Of a stretch of DNA of 64,000 bases, positions 27,701 through 37,700 are shown one piece after another; position 1 is the stretch's first letter, and the number at the start of each line of letters is the position of its first letter. The position numbers and the translations under genes were made by a program. The stretch covers positions 7,825,181-7,889,180 of the forward strand of contig NW_002060944.1 in assembly GCF_000150275.1 (NCBI RefSeq), given 5' to 3'. The DNA is from Trichoplax adhaerens. Lineage: Eukaryota > Placozoa > Uniplacotomia > Trichoplacea > Trichoplacidae. The notes beneath the pieces are model-generated. The model did not search any database, was not told the DNA's origin, and saw nothing but the letters and a program-made list of their open reading frames with translations.

Positions 27701-30000
27701 TTAAAAATATTATACCTGTACTAAAAGATCATTAAAGGATAATCCATTAACATCAGTTCATGCGCAGTCTCTTTATGGGCCTCTAGACTTATCAACAACG
27801 TAAGTTTAATTTAGGAAGCTATAAGAACGCATTAGGGAATAGAGAACTAATAAATATTGAATAGCACAAATGTTTTCATCCTTAATCTTGAAATAGCCTC
27901 GTAATTCCTTCCATACTAGCACTCTGACTGTCAGTAGGTGAAATTCTAGTTAATACGTAAAGCAAACTATTATATTAGAACATACCTATGTCGAACAATG
28001 TTCTTATTTTCACCATAGCTTATGCTGTAACGACAATTGCAACACAGATAATTTCTCTGTTGAAAGTATAGCTAGTTCTAAGTTGGCTGCTACTAAGCGT
28101 TTCTAGTCATAACGACCTAGCTTTACTACATTAGTCAGCTAAATACTTAAAAATAGCTCCACACTAGGCAAAAAAGTCTTTGTAATAAAATGGATTTTCA
28201 CTACGGTTTCATCTAACATTTCTCTTTACATAGTTAATTATGAAACTCTTATATACCTTTAACAAGAATAGCCTGTACATCAATGATATTTAAAACATAT
28301 ATAAATTATATAGTCTTTATAAGATAAAATTAGTATAGATTTATGTGAGACGCATTCTTATTAATTCATTTTACTCGCTATTCAGCTCGACAATTAACAA
28401 CTAGCTATATTTTCTCGCTCTGTTATACGAAAACAACCATTTTAAATTCTATCACTCCAAATTCCCATTAAAAGTATAATTTCTTACCAATATTTATTAT
28501 TATAACAGTTTCTGAAAATTAACAATTTAATCATATTTTTCATTAACAGTTTTATGAGTGCATTAATGATTTTATTATATCTTTAAGATATCTATACCGC
28601 AACACTTACTAACTTATAGTAACCCTTTAGTATTTATTTGACTACTGTAACATCTCTTCTAAGATAATCTATTAGAGTAACCTTAATCATGCTTTAATCT
28701 ACGGCAAACAAGACTAATGCAAAATTGAAGAATATATAATTATAATTCTTTTAGCGTTATAGGAACATATAATTTAATTTAGAACAAACTAGGTCTATGA
28801 ATCTTTCCACGACTATTACGTTACCTAGCTTTAGCTATTACAGCTATTTTTTAAATTAATCAATTCCATCTTTAATATCGCTTTACTTTGGAATCTAGTC
28901 TGACGAACCGTGACTACTTTTGCTGTATGGTTCCGGCTAAAGTAACAACGTGTCAACCTATAATTATTGAGTCATTATCAAGTTGTCAGCATTTATTATC
29001 TCATTTATCCCTGCGACTCTATATCTGGATTGCTGGTAGCATGGCATTTGTTGGTAATATATTGGTATTCTGCTCCCATTGGAAAACTTCAGATAAAGAT
29101 CGATCGAAGAAAATTTTTCACTTACTCTTAATTAATTTAAGTGTAGCCGATTTTTTAATGTCTATCTATTTGTTTATAATCGCGATTGCTGATCAATTTT
29201 ATCATAATCAATATGGTCAATATTCAGAAAATTGGTTAAGAAGTACACCTTGTCTATTAGCCTTTTTTTTTGGTAGTTTATCGAGCATCATGTCGGTCTT
29301 GATGATGTTGCTAATTAGTATTGATCTTCGCTTACGTACTGTTCACCCAATTCGATATCGAAGCCGAAATCATAAATATAACAGTTTCAGAACGATAATC
29401 ATCCTGTTCTGGTTGTTATGTATATTCTATGTCGGAATAGCTACGATTACAAGTACTAATGCTGCTGGTAACGATCGAATTTATAAATATAGCAGCATTT
29501 GTATGCCCAATAATATAGAGAATGCTTATTTTAAAACGTGGATTTTAATTATTACATTTTTAACCGTTTGTACATGGTTAATAATTTGTGTATTATACTA
29601 TTTAGTCTTCAAAAAAACATATCGAAGTAGTGCTTCAGTATATCGCACATCAGTAGCATCAGATCGAAAACTAGCAAGGAAATTATCCGTCATATTATTA
29701 ACTGATTTAATGTCGTGGCTTCCTTACTATTTTATCATGTGCAAAGTTCTCTTTACAAATTCTCTGGATATCTTTGAGCTAAAATTTGTAATCATAATTG
29801 CATTACCGATTAATTCAGCTCTTAATCCGTTCTTGTACAGTTATAATTATTTTATTACGCCATGTATTTGCCGAATAGCTCAGGACGGTAAATCAATGGC
29901 ACCACATCAATGTAGTAGATTACCGGCTTCAGTTCGAGACACGAATCTTAATCGAACTTTTACTATGAGTCATGGTCGTTATGAAGAATATAGAGTATAA
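9720..30000 (+). CDS. LGR gene A: giant LRR relaxin-receptor-like GPCR
   Basis: A multi-exon gene for a plasma-membrane receptor with a very long extracellular LRR ectodomain and a rhodopsin-class 7TM domain. I resolve 51 exons totalling 4872 nt (1623 codons plus stop), and the frame is consistent throughout. Order: signal-peptide exon, LRRNT exon, 48 exons of LRR and hinge-proximal sequence, then one exon with hinge, 7TM and tail. The 7TM has the type-C LGR (relaxin receptor, RXFP) features ADFLMSIYLFII, LPINSALNP and TDLMSWLP, but IDLR stands where rhodopsin-class receptors have D/ERY. No LDLa module was found. It is collinear exon by exon with gene B, so the two are tandem duplicates. Two further LRR exons are dead (17658-17733, 22213-22284), and the tail is shortened by a stop. 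The ligand is unknown; a relaxin/insulin-like peptide is only a guess from family membership. Confidence 0.88.
9950..10500 (+). repeat. degenerate dispersed repeat, copy 2 (intron 1 of gene A)
   Basis: Related to the sequence at 6138-6500 and about 14190-14560, through shared blocks such as cttcctacagta, ctagtctctc, ctgaatccaaac and tagtaaatctac. A hairpin-forming GTTACAG...CTGTAAC near 9825-9850 could be its left end, by analogy with the solo LTRs. Boundaries are unresolved. Confidence 0.35.
10817..11461 (+). mobile_element. solo LTR, family II, intron 1 of gene A
   Basis: Begins GGTTACAGTGTTATACACTG (first base mutated from T), a 5' hairpin, and ends TTTTGTAACA. The flanks ATGTA (10812-10816) and ATATA (11462-11466) are a 5 bp target duplication with one mismatch. 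Copies at 30925-31425 and 60699-61328 share the interior (for example gaggcgtctaagtc and ttattgatcgtacgtta). It has no coding capacity. It ends only about 30 bp upstream of the LRRNT exon. Confidence 0.75.
11491..11620 (+). other. gene A exon 2, LRRNT cysteine cap
   Basis: A 130 bp exon reading DCAMYCTCQKERMECHSSNL then YTMP. The spacing C-x3-C-x-C-x6-C followed by L-x-x-x-P is the classic LRR N-terminal cap. It enters with two bases of a codon, which complete the G from exon 1, and leaves with two bases of a leucine codon. That outgoing phase is used by all following LRR exons. Confidence 0.88.
14190..14560 (+). repeat. degenerate dispersed repeat, copy 3 (intron of gene A)
   Basis: Shares ordered short blocks with the repeats near 6138 and 10120 (tatcaggcttatt, gcctacagtatga, aattgaaaaacc, cctaaataagttacc). 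Boundaries cannot be fixed. It inflates the intron between exons 13805-13876 and 14660-14731. Confidence 0.35.
17658..17733 (+). pseudogene. dead LRR exon in gene A
   Basis: This is the positional equivalent of the intact gene B exon 41178-41249. The sequence is recognisably the same (TATCTA, then AATCTCCTAACTCAAATGACG and a TCAGCT block, ending AAT before GTAAGC). An indel near the start and in-frame stops (TAA, TGA) near the end prevent its use in the array phase. The donor-like GTAAGC survives. Gene A therefore probably lacks this one repeat. Confidence 0.6.
22188..22379 (+). repeat. tandem duplication of an LRR exon with its acceptor
   Basis: Two adjacent copies of about 95-100 bp, 22188-22279 and 22280-22379. 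Each starts TTGTCTTAT(G/T), runs through AACCTTA(A/T)TGTATAG, and continues into an LRR exon ending TTCATTAAG(C/T)AATCTA. The second copy is the live exon 22306-22377. Gene B has a single copy at the matching place (46274-46345), so the duplication is specific to gene A. Confidence 0.75.
22213..22284 (+). pseudogene. dead duplicated LRR exon in gene A
   Basis: The first copy of the tandem duplication would encode a repeat like NL-stop-GNRLAHF. TAA sits at the fourth codon position in the array phase, and the GT donor at its end is missing (GTCTTATTATAACC follows). Splicing it in would truncate the protein, so it is most likely ignored. Confidence 0.7.
23410..23982 (+). mobile_element. solo LTR, family I, in an intron of gene A
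   Basis: Starts TGTCACAAACCAGCTTTGTG, a hairpin of GTCAC with GTGAC. It ends CACGGTAGTTTGTACCGTGG then CA. It is flanked by a perfect 5 bp duplication ATATA (23405-23409 and 23983-23987). It lies between LRR exons 22984-23055 and 24300-24371, in the sense orientation. Relatives are at 35028-35469, 46554-46994 and 62251-62587. Confidence 0.82.
28899..30000 (+). other. gene A last exon: hinge, 7TM and short tail
   Basis: The acceptor is TCTAG at 28894-28898. The exon opens with the hinge DYFCCMVPAK, TTCQP and SSCQHLL, whose cysteines recall the LGR/RXFP hinge. TM1 contains YIWIAGSMAFVGNILV. TM2 has NLSVADFLMSIYLFII. TM3 follows RSTPC and ends SIDLRLRT, where D-L-R replaces the usual D/E-R-Y. 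TM6 has TDLMSWLPYY and TM7 has LPINSALNPFLY. The tail ends EEYRV-TAA. Sequence after the stop still resembles the longer gene B tail (CCGAAACGAATACATGG against AAAACGAATGAATGCC), so the stop looks derived. Confidence 0.9.
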
Positions 30001-30924
30001 GATGATATTCCGAATAGCCCGAAACGAATACATGGCTGAAAGAATTTTGATAAGTTATAATGCCATGCGGTTTCCTGGAGGTAAACAAAGATCAATTGGC
30101 GACCCGTATTTTGGATGTTTAAACTGCGGAATTGTTTCTTCCTATGTGGCAATATTTCATAGTATTTTATATCATGGAACTGTTCGAATCGAGTCATTCT
30201 AGTATTAGTCGGAGGATTTTCATGACTATCAATATTGTAGTATTAATTTATTTATTAAATAAGTCTGAACTGTTAAAATATTAGCATGATTGATTAATGT
30301 TCGTCAGTGCCGATAAGTACTGAAGTAAGCTAAGTAGATAATTGAATAAATTAATTCTCTAGTCGTATAATGTAAAAACAAAGGTACCGAAGTTCTAGGG
30401 AGAAAAGAGATCCTGGATCTCGAAGATTTATTGTTACGTAACCCTCGTTACGCAATTGCTTTGCGATAAGATGTATAATCTGAAAAGATTGATAATATGT
30501 TATTACATGTTATGCGCTATCCGGAGTTAATCTGCTACTAGTATAACTAGCTCTAGCAAGCCTACTAGCGCAAATCAACATTTCTGAAGAATGATAATTT
30601 AGATATTGTCTACAAGAATAAAGAAACTACTTACATATACACAGTACTTTAAATATTTACAATATAAAGATCATGGATCGAAATTTTCCAATTGCATCTC
30701 ATAAGACTATCTGTTATACGCATTTGAAAAAATTCTACATTTTTACACGATAGTAAGATCAACATAATTACCTTGTTACAAATATGGCTGATATGAATTG
30801 ATTGATGCCAATTTCCAATTAAATTATTATTATGTCTAACTGTCTGGAAAGTAATCTTCGTGATGTATACTTTATTTCTATGCTACATTCTATATGTATT
30901 GTATTTCAGAAATTTTTACGGTCT

Positions 30925-31425
30925 TGTTACTGTGTTATACACTGTAATATCGAGATTAGAGCAGAAATATCTAGGTAAGGATAATTTACAATTCAAATTA
31001 TTGTGATTGTAACTTACTTGTGGTAGATTATAGATTATCATGGAAATGTTCCATGATAGGACATATCGTAATCTGACTAATTTGCATTAGTCATTAGATG
31101 TCTATGCTCGTAAATACCGTTGTCATTAGTAGGTAGCAGTAGATAAAATTAGCTATTGATTCATTAAAAGGTTTCAATGTAAATATTACTAAGCAGACTG
31201 TCTAACTATTGTGAAAGAGTATATAAATGCGGTATATCGTATAAAAATGAGAGTTTTTAAGATTAGTGCTTAACGTAAAATACGTGGCGTCTAAATCTTT
31301 TTAGAGTCTACTAGTGTAAGAAAAGCGTTCCTTATAGGGTAGATATTGCTCCCTGATCAATGATTAGGGAATCGGTTTATTGATCGCATATTACGTTATC
31401 TTGTTGCAGAGCATCTTTTGTAATA
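30925..31425 (+). mobile_element. solo LTR, family II, nested in family III
   Basis: Starts TGTTACTGTGTTATACACTG and ends TTTTGTAATA. The flanks GGTCT (30920-30924) and GGTTT (31426-31430) form a 5 bp duplication with one mismatch. In the uninterrupted family III copy the flanks are joined as ACGGTCTCCTTAATAG (about 58009-58024), which is a direct view of the empty site. Confidence 0.82.
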
Positions 31426-31606
31426 GGTTTCCTTAATTGTAACTTTAGTGATTAGCAGTTGATATGTTAGTAATTTTTAATTTAGGATTTGACAGACCAG
31501 GATAGTAATTGCCTATTAGTTTAACAGGGTTGTATCTATCACCTCCAAGATTATTAAGATTTAAAGTACAATTTCTAAGTTTAGAGGAAATATCTTAGTA
31601 GGATAG

Positions 31607-32146
31607 TGTTACGGTGTCTGACACCGTAAGCTAAATTAATATTTCTAATTGTTTTTAATGTTGTTTATCAATTCTTGTCAGTTGCGACTCGCTATTGCTA
31701 ATTGAGTTTCGGATTATTAATATTAGATGTAGATGCACCGTCTATATTGTTGTCATAGAATTACTTAGCTTAGTATTAAGTAATCTAATGATAGGCTATA
31801 GCACCTATCAAAAATATGTTGATATAGTGTAGAGCTTGAGGGCTTTAATTGGTTATTAATTGATTTATTCTAATTAATGTTGTTTACAAACTTTGTCTAT
31901 ACCAAGTCCTGTTGTCAATTGTAAAGAAATTCTAATATAAATTCTAGTAAAATAAGCAGAGCCCAATTCGCTACAATGCACCAACGGCCTGCACCAAGGG
32001 TATAAAAGAGCGAGCTCGGACTAGCTTGTTCAGTTCCTAATTTCGATCGAAATAGACAGGCCTGCAACCCGGACTTATATATATTTACTAATAAAGTATA
32101 TTATAAAATTAAAACACTTCAAGTAGTTCTATCCTCGACAGTAATA
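31607..32146 (+). mobile_element. solo LTR, family IV, nested in family III, with TATA box
   Basis: Starts TGTTACGGTGTCTGACACCG (a perfect hairpin) and ends GACAGTAATA. The flanks are GATAG (31602-31606) and GCCAG (32147-32151). The empty site in the related copy reads TTAATAGGATAGCTTTATA near 58180. TATAAAAG at 32001-32008 followed by a GC-richer stretch, and AATAAA near 32090, give the TATA-to-poly(A) layout expected of an LTR promoter and R region. Confidence 0.75.
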
Positions 32147-34645
32147 GCCAGTTTACAACGAGATTAATAGTAACTAGAGAAGTTTAATTGCTCACGAAAA
32201 GAAGATATTTGTGACAGATAGCCTAATATGTATTTATTAAACTACTATTACGAATTGATTAATTTAATACTGATACAGTAAATTTAATAGGATCAGACTA
32301 TGTTTATTCTGTACAGATAGAGGCTCTTTAGAGTATTTGGTTAATTTCTAATAGACGAGGTGACTTGTGTAATTAAACCGATTTTAGGTAGTAAAACCTA
32401 TATAAGCGGTGACTTCGCCACTAATAAATTAGCTTGTGATTTTCTAGAAAGTTTGAAGGTCTCTCGGTGTTGAATCCTATCTGCTGAGCAATACCAGCTG
32501 ACTGGTATTCCAAATAACAACAATGTAGGTCAGGAGATACTCTTTCAACCCTTGTTGCAAGTTAGGGCTATTCCTAGCTCGCATCACCAACTCTTACAAA
32601 ATATACTGACAATGACAATTAGTATAATAGCGAAAACTTATCAGGCATTTTGTCAAAAATAATTCTTTGGATTACAATGCGTACAAGTATCCTAAAAATT
32701 TAATTTATAATTATCTTTATTTCTTAAAGAGTTTCTCATTGTACAGGGTATAGCCTATTCGTAAACAAGTTATTGTCGATTATAATTATACTAGTCTTCA
32801 TTTAGCCTTGAGCCAGTTAATTAATTATTAGTTTATTCTCACGGACTACTTCCTGACAAGTTTACTAGTCTAACATAAAGCACTTACTTTGAATTGCTTC
32901 TACAGATTACTACCCTAATCTGCCGAAAAATCTAATTAGAATATAGTAATGCTACTTAACGCCTAATAACTACCCTTCTAAAAGGCTCAAAACCAGTAGA
33001 CATGCTGTACTATAGTCTACAAAACATACTATAACACTGAAACATTGTCAACAACAATACTTTCTTAAACTCTATAATTTAGGCAACGTAGTGCCGTAAC
33101 ATTTATGCTCTTACCTAATTCTAATTTATCATCACCTCTTGTCTAAATCAAGTATTCAGACCTATTGCATCAAATATATCGTTCCATTTATTATAATAAA
33201 AACAAATTAAGCATACTTCCTAATAAATTCAATGTCTTAATTAAACAATACTAACTATATTTTTGTCTATACTTTATGATGTAAGATAGGCTAGAAATTA
33301 AGTTGTTAATGGAGTTTCAAATGTTAATGTAGAATAGCGTATTTTGTACGTTAGCGATAGATAATGACTAGATATCAATTGTCAAATCTGAATAGCATAT
33401 AAGATGAATTAATAAGATTCTATTTGATATAAATCCATGTTCAATATGTCTTCTAGAGATTATACATTTTTTGATGTATTTCAATATTACTTGTGTACGG
33501 GCTAACCTTTTTAAAAGTACTAGTAGACTAATCATTCAAATTACTGGGAATTAAAGTCCGAGCCTGAGGCATACCCTATATTTGAGAGTTCATCATGCAG
33601 TTTGATTGAAAGTATTGCTATGCCTGACGTAAAGTATGCCATTGTATATAATATAAATAAAAATTTGAATAAAAAAGATCTATTTTGTAGAGTAGAATTA
33701 TAGGGGAAAACCCAGCTAAATAATAATGAACTGACTTTGAGGTTAGCTTAAGCAAGCTGTGGTAAAATTTCATTTTGTTTTTGATAAAAGATACATGCAT
33801 ATTCTTGTATTTAATTGACTAATATAGTCTGTAATAAAAAAGAAAATAATCTGTAGGGCAACTGTGGTCGAGACAATACATAAAAATATACAGTGTCTAA
33901 CTAGCGCACACAAATCAAGAAAGATACTGTTTACCAAAAGTAATCTTACGAGATAAGGATACAGCTCTACTGCAAAGCTAAATACAATTTACGGCAGTAT
34001 TGATTCTTTTGACAGAAAATGATGACGTTCAAAAATATTGTTTTCTTTCAATTTTTCTAAGCTCAATCAGAGAACGTCCAATGCTGGGTCTGCCACACTA
34101 GAATTGAATGCTCTACTAGCCATCTTGATATCCTTTCGACGGCATACTTCGAAGATTAATTGGAAAAAGTGATAGAGACAATTGTCGTGTCAAATAACCT
34201 AAATTTCCTTCTTATTAATTATTAAACAGTATATATTGATCAGATTTGCTTCAAATAACTTTTGACATCCGCTCATGTTTTGAAGGAACATCTTTGAAAA
34301 TTTTCAATTTATATCAAGAGCTAGTTTTCATAGTAGGTTGGCTTAATTAAAGATTGATTCGGTTTAATATTTCTATTATAAGCATACCTAGCAACGAGAG
34401 TTCAGAAATTACGATTAGCCATCAATTGACTTAAAGTGGGCAACTTGAGAGTGCATCAAATTACAATCTTTCGCAAGGACATAAAAATTTCTTTTAACTG
34501 ATCATATATTCGGATTTTAAAACTCCTTGATAGAAGATCATTCTGTTATAGTGGTTACAAAAAGTTCATTTTCGTGAAGTAACTTATTATCTCAACGTTT
34601 CTACTTGGTCAACGTTTCCTTAACGGAGCTACCAATAAAATCAAC

Positions 34646-34709
34646 ATGGAGATAAAACACATCATTCTACTTTGTTGGTATATTTTACTTTGCTCTCTTT
34701 GCAACTACG
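34646..34709 (+). other. gene B exon 1, signal peptide
   Basis: ATG at 34646 begins MEIKHIILLCWYILLCSLCN, then YG across the junction: a charged start and a hydrophobic core typical of a signal peptide. The donor is GTAAAG at 34710. It is 64 nt, ends one base into a codon, and joins in frame to the LRRNT exon at 35832. Confidence 0.82.
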
Positions 34710-37700
34710 GTAAAGGAAAAATTTTATGGCCGTGCTATTGCTTTTAAAGTCTCTGATTTATTAAATTCACCCTAGAATAGATTCATTTATATAGCGTTGA
34801 CTTGAAATGGAATATTTTAATTCAATTTTAAACTGCATAAATACTTCATACTATCCAGTAATTTACTAAGTATTGCTACGGTATAGCTAATATCAAATTT
34901 TGACAACGGTAAATATCGTAAGCAAAATAGCTGACAGTGAAATGGGTAAATTGTTATTTATTTCTGTCTATGATATTCGATATTACAAATTATTTTCGTG
35001 CTACGTATAACATTAAATATAATCTTATGTCACAAACCAGCTTCGTGACAAGGATAACGCAAAATAAATCTCTAAATTACTATAGTCTCCGGGATTCAGT
35101 ATCCCTTAACTACCTCACAAGAATTTAGACGCCTTTGATTCTACGTTAAACTCAACTAGACAATTGAGAACTACTTTATTCAAATATCTGACGGGCTTAT
35201 ATACCCATCTACAGCAGCTAACATTCACGAGTTATCTTATAAAAATACTTAGGTGAGAACATCTACTAACTAGTTTTTCACAGTCGGACTACAATATGTC
35301 CATTCACAGAATCATTTCAGTGCACATTACAGCACAGCATTAAATTTACTATAACACATTTATAATTAGAGTAATTCCTATTGTAAGTAACTAGTTGTAA
35401 TATAATATCACTATATTATATTAACCAAATTTAGATGGCTATTTCTTCACGGTAGTTCGTACCGTGACATCTTAATATTACAGTCGATTTTAATAATGAT
35501 TACGGGAACTTTGATTAATTAAATGATAAAATATACTTGATGGAGTGGATTAAAGGAGATCTCTTTAGGTGATAGGCCAATTTCTTTATCCTTAGTTTAT
35601 TATGTGTAATTATCTATCATAGTTTGATTCGTATGAATCATTTCAGTAGAGACTCATTTTTGTAGCTGAAACAGAATATATTTTTTAAACCTGTCAATTT
35701 GAGTTCTATAGAACGACAACAATGCCTCTTAAATATTTGATTTTTCGCCATCATAATTTAAAGTTCAAAGGCCGTTAATAGTAATTCAAATTAACCTCTA
35801 ATAAATACTTTTCAAATACTTTATTTTTTAGGTACGCAGAGTAAAACATTTGATTGTGCTGTACATTGTACTTGCCAAAAGGAAATCATGCAATGCCTTG
35901 GCTCTGAAATGCATGAAATACCAACTATCTTAGAACGAAATCAATCTAAATTTACAACTTTGTGAGGAATAAGGAATAGAAGCAGAGTTATACTAATCAA
36001 TACTTTGAAAAAATTATTATACTATTTTGCAATTCATGACTTACAAATATCACTTTTATTTTATCTATAATATAACATAATTAGAAAGATTAAAAGGACA
36101 GGAATAGAGAAATTAATAAATGGAAGTTTTTTATCCTATCACGGACTGAGAAAGCTGTAATTTTTGCCTTTTATCGATAAGTGACAGTATTTCATGATCG
36201 GTGACAGCTCTAATGCTTTTGATGTATCTTCTGAAATAGAAACTTAAGATTTAATAAGATTCAATCTATTGAAAATAATTCTTTCATTGGTTTAGAAGGA
36301 TTATCTGAACTGTAAGTTATTTATTCAGTTTATGTATTAAATTTACTTCATTTTTAGCTAATTAATCTATTTAATCCTTTCGTTATGATAATACGATTAT
36401 TAAATTGCTAGAATTATTGTCTTATTAAGTTGATAAAATTTGAGTAGAAAAATTATATTTTTATTTACACTAGCGATTTAACTGGGAATAGAATTAGCGT
36501 CTTATCGCAAGAAATGTTGACTGGACTAAAGAATGTATGGAATTTGTAAGTTAAACTTGTTACTACATGTTTAATTTGTTATTGAATATCTCTCGGATTT
36601 ACTTTATCATATATAATAAATAGTAAGGATTAGTAGTTACAGCTCAATATTGTGTTTATTTAAAAAGCTAATATTTAATTGAGATATGTTCGTATCGTTG
36701 ACAACGGACAACAATGGACCATTTTATATGAAATAGATCAATATTTCATAGATCTGTGATGAAAAATTTTCGCGAATCTATATTAATAACTGACAATGAT
36801 GTGATCTAAATTTATAGAATTTTAATGGATAATTTAATCACTCAAATCTTTGTCGATACATTTAGCCGACTGAAAAGTTTACGTGTGCTGTTAAGTATTT
36901 GGCCAAACTTCAATTTCTATAGCTCTTCAATTTTCCATACGTACGCGTATTTACATTATATTATTTTTATATTCTTATTTTTTGAATATAACGTATAGAA
37001 ACTTAAGTTATAACCGGATTGCAGAAATTCAACCCAAAACATTTTATTACAATAATAAAATGTTCTATTTGTACGTATAAAAAATATCATGATAAACTTA
37101 GAATAGGATTTATAGCTCGAAGATACTCAGTAATCATATCCAGAGCTAAGTACAATTTTTTATTAAATTGCCAAATTCTTTCACACATCATCTACTTCGG
37201 GTATTGTATAATAAGGATCTCATATTAGTTTTCATAAAAATAGTTATGTTGACTACAATTAAAACGTAGCTGTCAAAGCAATTACATTGTTGCCGCAAAG
37301 CTAAGACTTTACTGCAACCGCCAAATAGTTACACTGATTTTGATTATGTTAAGTATTTAGGTATATACGTTCTAATTACAGTTCTTAATATTCGGTAGGC
37401 GAGTACTACAAATTAATTTTGTAATAAAGTACGTTAAATCTTTCAATGTCGTTTTTGAATAGCATAGCTATTAATAGTTTTAGAAACAATTCCATGGTTA
37501 CAACGTAAATATCTTATGACTAAATATAGTATGCGTAGACTACATAATGTTCATTTGAGAGACTGCTATCAGCAGTAAGTACTATATTTAATAAAAAAAC
37601 TTATACAAACTAGAAATTACCTGAACGGGGCTAAACTAACAAAATTATTCGAACGCGGTAATGACTATTGATCACCATAGTAGCATAATACTGTAATAGG

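Larger units (their letters stand above)
11743..27799 (+). other. gene A LRR exon array, 48 symmetric exons
   Basis: Exon starts (72 bp unless a length is given): 11743, 11901, 12134, 12568, 12743, 13317, 13805, 14660, 15260(78), 15507(78), 15997(75), 16139, 16442, 17852, 18124, 18857, 19078, 19316, 19566, 19723, 20039, 20298, 20534, 20708, 20939(66), 21155, 21486(66), 21835, 21984(81), 22306, 22504(66), 22695, 22984, 24300, 24518, 24652, 24836, 25044(81), 25243(75), 25452(84), 25687(75), 25882(150), 26150(75), 26749(78), 26972, 27245(75), 27581, 27728. Each starts with the last base of a leucine-like codon and ends with the first two bases of the next, so all are symmetric. Each encodes about one repeat of the form xLxxNxIxxIxxxxFxxLxxLxxL, for example DLSSNKISIIENGTF. 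The 150 bp exon inserts a non-LRR stretch with two cysteines. Confidence 0.87.
30841..32586 (+). mobile_element. solo LTR, family III, split by two later LTR insertions
   Basis: Starts TGTCTGGAAAGTAATCTTCG and ends with a GTTGC...GCATCA hairpin. It is flanked by CTAAC (30836-30840) and CCAAC (32587-32591), a one-mismatch target duplication. The same sequence without interruptions is at 57929-58547. Insertions of family II (30925-31425) and family IV (31607-32146) explain most of the extra length. A TATATAAG near 32399 may be its promoter. Confidence 0.75.
30001..34645. other. intergenic region between LGR genes A and B
   Basis: Contains the former gene A tail and 3' flank (about 30001-30200), then a nested stack of solo LTRs (30841-32586). 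From about 32600 to 34640 I see AT-rich sequence without a supported exon. The minus-strand ORF at 33618-33800 has no family signature. Confidence 0.55.
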
